NCBI GenBank assembly: GCA_963677885.1
Contig: OY782500.1
Span: 3,968,001 to 4,032,000, forward strand
Source of the DNA: UBA1351 sp963677885
Lineage (GTDB): Bacteria; Bacillota; Clostridia; Lachnospirales; Vallitaleaceae
Reading direction: 5' to 3'
Length of the DNA: 64,000 nucleotides
Shown: piece after piece, positions 58,270-64,000 of the stretch
Numbering within the stretch: position 1 is the stretch's first letter
Layout of the letters: each line of letters opens with the position of its first letter
The notes under the pieces: model-generated
The model's input: the letters and a program-made list of their open reading frames with translations, nothing else
Told to the model about the DNA's origin: nothing
Databases searched by the model: none
Made by a program: the position numbers and the translations under genes

Positions 58270-59763
58270 ATGGACAATTTAATTACATTTATACAGTCTT
58301 TCGCTGTACTCTTTACTGACATAAATATTCTTTTGCTTATGTTGGGAGCTACAGCACTTGGAGTAATAATCGGAGCACTTCCCGGTCTAACAGCTACTAT
58401 GGGAATTGCCCTCTTAACCGGCCTTACCTATAATGTACCTCTGGAATATACTTTTACTATACTGATGGGTGTGTATGTTGGAGGTATATATGGAGGTAGT
58501 ATTTCAGCAATTCTTCTTAATATTCCCGGTACCGCATCTGCGGCTGCAACCGCACTTGACGGACATCAACTGGCATTACAGGGAAAAGCTGAAACTGCTA
58601 TAAAAGTCACCCGTTTGGCTTCTATTATCGGAACCGTAATCGGTGTTTTGGCCCTTGCTCTCTTAGCACCACCACTGACGAAAATAGCCCTCAAATTCAC
58701 TTCACCTGAATACTTTATGTTGGCCTTTTTTGGAGTTTTAATCTGTGGTTCAGTCGCTGCTGATGATTTATCCATTAAAGGTTGGATTGCCGGACTAATA
58801 GGTATACTACTGGCATTTGTCCGACTAGACGATCTTGAGTCCATTCCAAGATTTACCTATGGCAACTTCAACTTGTTCAGTGGTATTGCAGTTATTCCCG
58901 CTATGATTGGGTTTTACGCAATTCCAGAGGTTATAAAAGCCTTTTCCAAAAAAGAAAACCTGGAAGTTACAGAGGCAAAAGACACCAACGATGAAAAGGT
59001 GAATGTCTTTACGACAGTTTTTTCAAAACTGAGGGTTATTATCCAATCAGCCCTTATTGGTCTGGGACTAGGTGCTCTTCCTGGTGTAGGTGAGGATGTC
59101 GCTGCATGGGTGGCTTATGATACTGCCAAACGTACCAGTAAAGATAAAGATAAGTATGGAACTGGATTATATGAAGGTGCTATTGCCCCTGAGGTTGGTA
59201 ATAATGCTGCCATTGGTGGAGCAACCATACCCCTTCTTACTTTGGGAGTTCCAGGGTCACCTCCAGCAGCAGTTCTTCTTGGAGCCCTTACCTTGCATGG
59301 TATTCGTCCGGGTCCAATGATTAATATTGAGTCTCCTGGATTTATCAGTCAAATAGCAGCCTTGATCCTCCTGGGTATTATAGCCTTATGGATTGTTGGG
59401 ATGATTCTTGCAAAACCAATGGCCAAAATACTCAAGATCCCAACGGTATATTTAATGCCTGTAGTAGCTGCTTTATCTGTTATCGGAGCTTACGCTATTA
59501 ATCTTTCCAAGTTTGATCTTATTATGGTCTTTATCTTCGGAGTGTTGGGGTATTTTCTGTCAAAGATGGCTTATTCACCAGCACCCATTGTTCTTGGCCT
59601 CATCCTTGGTAATATGATTGATGTTACCTTTAGAAGAACTTTAATTACAAGTAACGGTAGCTTTTTACCTTTTGTTACACGTCCAATTGCCTTGATCTTC
59701 TTTGTCTTTATATCCATAACAATCATCAGTCAAGTTAAGGCAACCTTGAAAAGAGCCCAATAA
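58270..59763 (+). CDS. Tripartite tricarboxylate transporter large permease TctA
   Basis: 497 residues, about 12 helices. Family signatures: GVIIGALPGLTATMGIALL, GVYVGGIYGGSISAILLNIP and GTASAAATALDGHQLA near the N-terminus, repeated in the second half as LGALPGVGEDVAAW and NNAAIGGATIPLLTLGVPG. It carries the acid across the membrane using an ion gradient. AAGGAGATTT precedes ATG 58270. The second GntR gene follows 28 bp after its stop. Confidence 0.93.
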   Translation: MDNLITFIQSFAVLFTDINILLLMLGATALGVIIGALPGLTATMGIALLTGLTYNVPLEYTFTILMGVYVGGIYGGSISAILLNIPGTASAAATALDGHQLALQGKAETAIKVTRLASIIGTVIGVLALALLAPPLTKIALKFTSPEYFMLAFFGVLICGSVAADDLSIKGWIAGLIGILLAFVRLDDLESIPRFTYGNFNLFSGIAVIPAMIGFYAIPEVIKAFSKKENLEVTEAKDTNDEKVNVFTTVFSKLRVIIQSALIGLGLGALPGVGEDVAAWVAYDTAKRTSKDKDKYGTGLYEGAIAPEVGNNAAIGGATIPLLTLGVPGSPPAAVLLGALTLHGIRPGPMINIESPGFISQIAALILLGIIALWIVGMILAKPMAKILKIPTVYLMPVVAALSVIGAYAINLSKFDLIMVFIFGVLGYFLSKMAYSPAPIVLGLILGNMIDVTFRRTLITSNGSFLPFVTRPIALIFFVFISITIISQVKATLKRAQ

Positions 59764-59791
59764 ATTACCAGTAAGATAAGAAGGTGAAGAC

Positions 59792-60508
59792 ATGGAAGAA
59801 CTATTGTTTGACAAAATAGGCAGTGAGTCAGTCGTCTCGAACGTGGTCAAGCAGATTTCCTCACTGATTATTGATCGACTTTTTCCACCCGGAAGTAAAA
59901 TCCCTACGGAAACGGAACTGTCTAACCAACTTGGAGTAAGTAGAAACTCCATAAGGGAAGCGGTTAAAATTCTTAGGGCTGTTGGGGTTTTGGAAGTAAG
60001 GAGAGGAAAAGGAACTTTTGTTGCAACGACAGTATCACCGACGTTTTTTGACCCCCTTATTTTTTCTTTGATTTTGGAACCGAAGTCAAATAAGGATCTC
60101 TATGAACTGAGGATGATGTTTGATTCTATGGTCCTCTTTTGTGCTATTGATAAGATCAGTGAGGACCAAATACAAACTCTGAAAATGATGATAGATATGG
60201 CAGAAAGTAAATATTTGGAAAACCCGGATAGGGGAAATATGGACTTTTATATTCATCAGGATATTACCTTTCACAAATTTCTTCTGGAGACAACCTGTAA
60301 TCCATTGATACAAAGAATTGGTCATTCAATTTTAGAGTTTATTCCTGAGTATGTGAAAAAGAGTATCCAACAGGATCATGGTGTTGAACGAAGTATTAAC
60401 AACCACAAGGAAATTATACAGATTCTTGAATCAAAAGACAGGAGTCGAATTATCGATATTACAGATGCAACACTATTAGAATGGAAAAACAATTGGCAGC
60501 AGGCATAA
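59792..60508 (+). CDS. GntR/FadR-subfamily regulator 2
   Basis: 238 residues, paralogue of the regulator at 53079: FPPGSKIPTETELSNQLGVS and NSIREAVKILRAVGVLEVRRG in the HTH, FCD domain with EPKSNKDLYELR and RSINNHKEII. AGAAGGTGAAGAC precedes ATG 59792. It is the last gene of the Tct block. Two related regulators around one transport/catabolic block suggest response to two related ligands or an activator/repressor split (inference). Confidence 0.9.
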   Translation: MEELLFDKIGSESVVSNVVKQISSLIIDRLFPPGSKIPTETELSNQLGVSRNSIREAVKILRAVGVLEVRRGKGTFVATTVSPTFFDPLIFSLILEPKSNKDLYELRMMFDSMVLFCAIDKISEDQIQTLKMMIDMAESKYLENPDRGNMDFYIHQDITFHKFLLETTCNPLIQRIGHSILEFIPEYVKKSIQQDHGVERSINNHKEIIQILESKDRSRIIDITDATLLEWKNNWQQA

Positions 60509-60592
60509 AAAGAAAGTACTACTGGCCTGGTGTTTTTTATGAAAGACTAAGGTCCAACGTCGGTTAATGGTTGTTGGATAGAAAGGTATATG

Positions 60593-61723
60593 ATGAAAGT
60601 TATTATTGCCCCTGATTCTTTTAAGGGAACTTTTAGTTCCAAAGAAATAATCGAATATTTGCGAAAGGGATTTAGTCAGTATTTTCCAGATGCAGAGATT
60701 GTAGGTATTCCAATAGCTGATGGTGGAGAAGGTACTGTTGAGGCAATCTTGGCTTCAGTAAAGGGTATCTATCTAAAAGCTGTTACTCAAGGACCTTTGG
60801 GACAGCCGGTTCATAATGGATTCGGTATGAGTGGAGAGACCGGATTTATTGAAATGGCATCGACATCAGGCATTACATTGGTGGATAAATCGGCACGAAA
60901 TCCGCTTTATACATCGACTTATGGAACCGGTGAGCTCATAAAACATGCTTTGGATCAAGGGGTTAAGAAAATCCTCATCGGCATAGGAGGAAGTGCTACT
61001 AATGATGGCGGTATGGGTATGGCGATGGCTCTTGGAGCAAAATTCCTGGATCATAAAGGTTCTGAGGTTGGCATAGGTGGTATCGATCTTGGGAAAATCC
61101 ATGAGATAGATTTATCCGGGCTTGATCCAAGGTTGAAGTCAACGGATATCCAAGTTATTTGTGATGTTTCCAATCCACTTTGTGGACCTGAAGGTGCAAC
61201 CTTTACATATGGACCACAAAAAGGTGGTAAAGACTGGGAACTACAGGCTCTTGAAGCGGGAATGCGTCATTACCACCATCTAATCGAGAAAGAATTCCAT
61301 ATATCCTTAAATGATATTCCCGGTTCTGGTGCAGCAGGAGGACTTGGTGGAGGTCTGGTGGCTTTTTGCGGTGCAAAACTCAAAAAAGGTATTGAAGCCA
61401 TGCTTGACCTGGTTGATTATGATCAACTGGTTAAGGATGTCGATTTAATCATTACAGGAGAAGGTCAATTAGATGGTCAGTCTCTTTATGGAAAGGTTCC
61501 GGTAGGAGTTGCAGCCAGGAGCCAAAATAAGCCGGTAATAGCCTTCGTAGGAGGCTGTGGTTACGGTTATGATGCCGTCTACAGTTACGGTATTGATGCA
61601 GTGTTTCCGGTAGTTGACCGATTGATGTCTTTTGAGGATATGGTTTTGGAGAAAGAGAAGATGATGACTGACAGTATAGACCGCTTGATGAGGTTTTTAA
61701 AGTTGAGTATAGGCTCTTGTTAG
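60593..61723 (+). CDS. Glycerate 2-kinase (GlxK/GarK family)
   Basis: 376 residues from ATG 60593, 6 nt after AAAGG (ATG 60590 also possible). Family features: APDSFKGTFSSKEI at the N-terminus, IADGGEGTVEA, GIGGSATNDGGMGM, GSGAAGGLGGGL, ITGEGQLDGQSLYGK. It phosphorylates D-glycerate with ATP to 2-phosphoglycerate (family II enzyme), feeding lower glycolysis. It follows GntR regulator 2 and precedes the hydroxyacid dehydrogenase. Confidence 0.93.
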   Translation: MKVIIAPDSFKGTFSSKEIIEYLRKGFSQYFPDAEIVGIPIADGGEGTVEAILASVKGIYLKAVTQGPLGQPVHNGFGMSGETGFIEMASTSGITLVDKSARNPLYTSTYGTGELIKHALDQGVKKILIGIGGSATNDGGMGMAMALGAKFLDHKGSEVGIGGIDLGKIHEIDLSGLDPRLKSTDIQVICDVSNPLCGPEGATFTYGPQKGGKDWELQALEAGMRHYHHLIEKEFHISLNDIPGSGAAGGLGGGLVAFCGAKLKKGIEAMLDLVDYDQLVKDVDLIITGEGQLDGQSLYGKVPVGVAARSQNKPVIAFVGGCGYGYDAVYSYGIDAVFPVVDRLMSFEDMVLEKEKMMTDSIDRLMRFLKLSIGSC

Positions 61724-61766
61724 TCGTACTAGTCAATAAAGTAGCATGGACAAGATGGAGGAAAAG

Positions 61767-62726
61767 ATGAAAATTGTAATACTGGATGGATATACATTGA
61801 ATCCTGGAGATTTAACATGGGACAGACTAAAAGCTCTAGGTTCAGTGACCTTATATGAACGAACACCAAAAGATTTAATCATAGAACGTGTTGGTGACGC
61901 TGAAATAATATTAACCAATAAAACACCTCTGGATAGGGTGACATTGAGTCAACTGCCTAATCTGAAATACATTGGTGTTCTGGCTACAGGCTACAATGTA
62001 GTAGATGTAGATGCAGCTAAAACTCTTGGAGTAATTGTGACTAACGTTCCAACCTATGGGACGACAGCTGTTGCCCAATTTGTATTTGCTCATCTCCTTG
62101 AAATCTGCCATCATGTTTCAGAACACAGCCATGCTGTGATGGATGGTGAATGGGCCAGAAGTCAAGATTTTTGCTTTTGGCATTATCCGTTAATTGAGTT
62201 GGCAGGTAAGGTTATGGGTATCATTGGAATGGGTAGAATTGGCCAGGCGACGGCTAATATTGCTAAAGCCTTTGGTATGAAGGTTTTAGCTGTTGATGCA
62301 TTTCCAATTAAAGATCTGGAAGATGAGGCGTTTAAATATGTTGACCTGGATCAAATGCTGAGCCAGGCTGATGTGATTAGTCTTCATTGCCCTTTGCTTG
62401 AATCTACAAAAGGCATTATCAATAAAACAAATATTGAGAAAATGAAAGATGGTGTCATGATCATAAATACTTCTAGAGGGCCATTGATTGTTGAGGAAGA
62501 TCTGGCTGAGGCACTTAACTCTGGAAAAGTAGCTGGTGCAGGATTGGACGTACTATCCATTGAACCGGCTACTGAAGACAATCCTCTCCTTCAGGCCAAG
62601 AACTGCATGATTACTCCTCATATCGCCTGGGCGCCCAAGGAATCAAGAGGAAGACTTTTAAATACGGCTGTTGATAATGTGGAGAAATTTATGGAGAATA
62701 ATCCTGTTAATGTAGTCAATAAGTAG
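61767..62726 (+). CDS. D-2-hydroxyacid dehydrogenase (glycerate/hydroxypyruvate reductase-like)
   Basis: 319 residues from ATG 61767, 5 nt after GGAGG; an upstream ATG at 61746 lacks a site. NAD-binding GMGRIGQATAN; catalytic set Arg in INTSRGPLIVEE, Glu in LDVLSIEPA and His in ITPHIAWAP is complete. The N-terminal ATGYNVVDVDAA and FCFWHYPLIEL regions resemble glycerate dehydrogenases (HprA-like). With glycerate kinase next to it, reduction of hydroxypyruvate to D-glycerate is the most likely reaction. Confidence 0.88.
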   Translation: MKIVILDGYTLNPGDLTWDRLKALGSVTLYERTPKDLIIERVGDAEIILTNKTPLDRVTLSQLPNLKYIGVLATGYNVVDVDAAKTLGVIVTNVPTYGTTAVAQFVFAHLLEICHHVSEHSHAVMDGEWARSQDFCFWHYPLIELAGKVMGIIGMGRIGQATANIAKAFGMKVLAVDAFPIKDLEDEAFKYVDLDQMLSQADVISLHCPLLESTKGIINKTNIEKMKDGVMIINTSRGPLIVEEDLAEALNSGKVAGAGLDVLSIEPATEDNPLLQAKNCMITPHIAWAPKESRGRLLNTAVDNVEKFMENNPVNVVNK

Positions 62727-62831
62727 AGGGTTTGATATAATACCACTAACTGAAAACTTTGAATGAATGATTCTCGATTGTCATCACCCCTACTGATTGG
62801 GTGACAAAGAGGATTTGATAAAGGAGATCAA

Positions 62832-63125
62832 ATGGTAAAACACCTTGTTATGTGGAATATAAAACCTGAACTGGATAAAGAAGAAACCATTGCAGAGCTT
62901 AAAAGACGTTTAGAGGTCCTGCCAAAGTCTGTTCCTGGACTTAAACACCTGGAAATAGGCGTTCATTATAAGAAGGGACCAAGTGGTAGAGATATTGTCC
63001 TTTATTCAGAACTGGATTCAAAAGAGGCTTTGGAAGCATACCTGATTCATCCGGACCATGTTGAGGCAGGAGCTTATGTTAAACAAGTGGTTTGTGACCG
63101 TGTAGATGTGGACTACGACATTTAA
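62832..63125 (+). CDS. Dabb (stress-responsive alpha/beta barrel) domain protein
   Basis: 97 residues with VKHLVMWNIKPELDKEE at the N-terminus and YLIHPDHVEAGAYVKQV near the end, typical of the small dimeric Dabb fold. Function in bacteria is unclear; some members act on small metabolites. AAAGGAGATCAA precedes ATG 62832. The stop region overlaps the convergent MFS gene by 4 bp. Confidence 0.87.
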   Translation: MVKHLVMWNIKPELDKEETIAELKRRLEVLPKSVPGLKHLEIGVHYKKGPSGRDIVLYSELDSKEALEAYLIHPDHVEAGAYVKQVVCDRVDVDYDI

Positions 63126-64000
63126 GTCGTAGTCCTTGTTTTTTGTGTTACTAATTCTGAGGCTACAAGAACAGCCACAATCATTAAGAGAAGGTAGGGA
63201 GGGAATATTTCCATACCAAAGGCCCTTCCAAAAACTCCAAATAAGGGAGGAATTATTGCTGAACCGCTGTAAGAGGCTGCCATCTGAAAACCGATAATAG
63301 TTCCTGAATTATTCCGCCCGAATCTGACAGGAGTCTCGTGAATCATAGCAGGAAAAATCGGGGCAAAACCGAGTCCTACCATCACAAAGGCTGCCATAAG
63401 AAGTGGCTTTGGCAAGGGAAGTAAAATCATGATTGCCCCTGTTAGCGATATAAGAAGACCCAGTCGAATCATCTGGCGATTGTTAAGTTTGAAGGAAATA
63501 AAGCCTGCAATCATACGACCAAGAGTGATGCCGCCAAAATATAGGGCTATCCATCTTGCTGCCTCACTGATGTCCAGTCCACGGATTTGAACCAGGTAAG
63601 AGGCCCCCCATAAACCGACTGACATTTCTGCAGCAACATAAAAGAGGAAGGTTGCAATGGAGAATATAAGGCCTTTTTTTCTAAGAACATCGGGATCTGC
63701 CTTCATATTCTCAGGATCATGTTCCTTGGCAACGGTTCCCTTATGCATACGCCATAGAGGAAGTGAAATCAATAGTACTGCGGCTAAAATCAATTGGAAA
63801 ACAGCAATGGTTTGATAGCCGTCACGCCAGGTTGACTTTAATAGATATGCTCCCATAATAACAGGTCCCAGTGTAGCGCCAACACCCCAGAAGGAGTGCA
63901 ACCAGTTCATGTGATGGGACTTGAAATGACTGGCAACATAGTTGTTAAGTCCTGCATCAACACTTCCAGCACCAAATCCTAAGGGGATGGACAGGAGAAT
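63122..64000 (-). CDS. MFS transporter, 5' truncated at the window edge
   Basis: The frame is open to position 64000, so about 292 C-terminal residues are visible. The visible part begins inside the N-terminal bundle: GFGAGSVDAGLNNYVASHF then NWLHSFWGVGATLGP, motifs of the FucP/YbjJ-like branch of the major facilitator superfamily. About eight helices follow (for example YFGGITLGRMIAGFISFK). An internal ATG at 63910 should not be taken as the start. Substrate may be a sugar or sugar acid, not determined. Confidence 0.88.
   Translation of the reverse strand: MLLSIPLGFGAGSVDAGLNNYVASHFKSHHMNWLHSFWGVGATLGPVIMGAYLLKSTWRDGYQTIAVFQLILAAVLLISLPLWRMHKGTVAKEHDPENMKADPDVLRKKGLIFSIATFLFYVAAEMSVGLWGASYLVQIRGLDISEAARWIALYFGGITLGRMIAGFISFKLNNRQMIRLGLLISLTGAIMILLPLPKPLLMAAFVMVGLGFAPIFPAMIHETPVRFGRNNSGTIIGFQMAASYSGSAIIPPLFGVFGRAFGMEIFPPYLLLMIVAVLVASELVTQKTRTTT

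Noticed and set aside
1..64000. Prophage, integrase, toxin-antitoxin or defence system
   Set aside because: No recombinase, capsid, nuclease or toxin-family protein appears; all well-supported genes are metabolic, transport, surface or regulatory.

Overview
The window reads as chromosome of a low-to-moderate GC, Gram-positive-type anaerobe, most likely a member of the Clostridia. Support: consensus sigma-A promoters (TTGACA-17-TATAAT), strong GGAGG ribosome-binding sites with occasional TTG/GTG starts, a split two-gene transketolase, hybrid-cluster protein, PadR/HAAS and DtxR/FeoA modules, and an Mrp-linked ferredoxin/NAD(P)H complex. Genus is not determined; a Fusibacter/Acidaminobacter-like lineage is only a guess. 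No rRNA, tRNA, CRISPR array, intact insertion sequence or phage was seen.

Layout. 1-4074: end of cytochrome bd oxidase subunit II, a TIGR01777-type epimerase, an orphan prepilin-peptidase-like protein with a membrane partner, and a methyltransferase-like protein. 4114-15231: one 13-gene operon for an Mrp-Mbx (group 4 hydrogenase-related, complex I-like) ion-pumping oxidoreductase. Its last subunit fuses a NuoI-like ferredoxin to a GltD-like FAD/NAD(P)H module, and it closes with a strong terminator. 15232-17968: two non-coding repeat types around an ArsR/ArsP-type permease pair and a DODA-type dioxygenase, each with clear operators. 17968-23413: LacI regulator and uxaC-uxuA-uxuB for hexuronate breakdown, with two mirror-image LacI operators. 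23426-26057: CPBP protease/TetR pair, dCMP deaminase, then a gene-poor stretch with a 128-nt hairpin and a 33-bp tandem repeat.

26123-45400: mostly housekeeping and accessory genes in short units: PadR/HAAS, quinone oxidoreductase, Dus, two aminotransferases, DUF2164, PHP phosphoesterase, HAD phosphatase, DUF1059, Hcp, thioesterase, SDR, ArAE transporter, TlpA lipoprotein, PtsI, a DtxR-FeoA-FeoB-associated-peptide iron locus without feoB, and a chemoreceptor. 45604-52941: a 2247-residue secreted fibronectin type III repeat protein and a small membrane protein.

53079-62726: a carboxylic-acid utilisation cluster. Two paralogous FadR-type GntR regulators flank a split transketolase, an Asp/Glu-racemase-family protein and a TctCBA tripartite carboxylate transporter; glycerate kinase and a D-2-hydroxyacid dehydrogenase follow. 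The logical reading is uptake of a small hydroxy acid and its entry into glycolysis through hydroxypyruvate/glycerate. A Dabb protein and a truncated MFS transporter close the window.

The items most worth a second look are the Mbx-type complex with symmetric CxxC-to-CxxE changes in its catalytic subunit and a fused NAD(P)H module, the feoB-less iron locus with three matching operators, the two long-hairpin elements and the dispersed structured repeat, the 36-bp palindrome over the dioxygenase promoter, and the orphan hydroxy-acid cluster.
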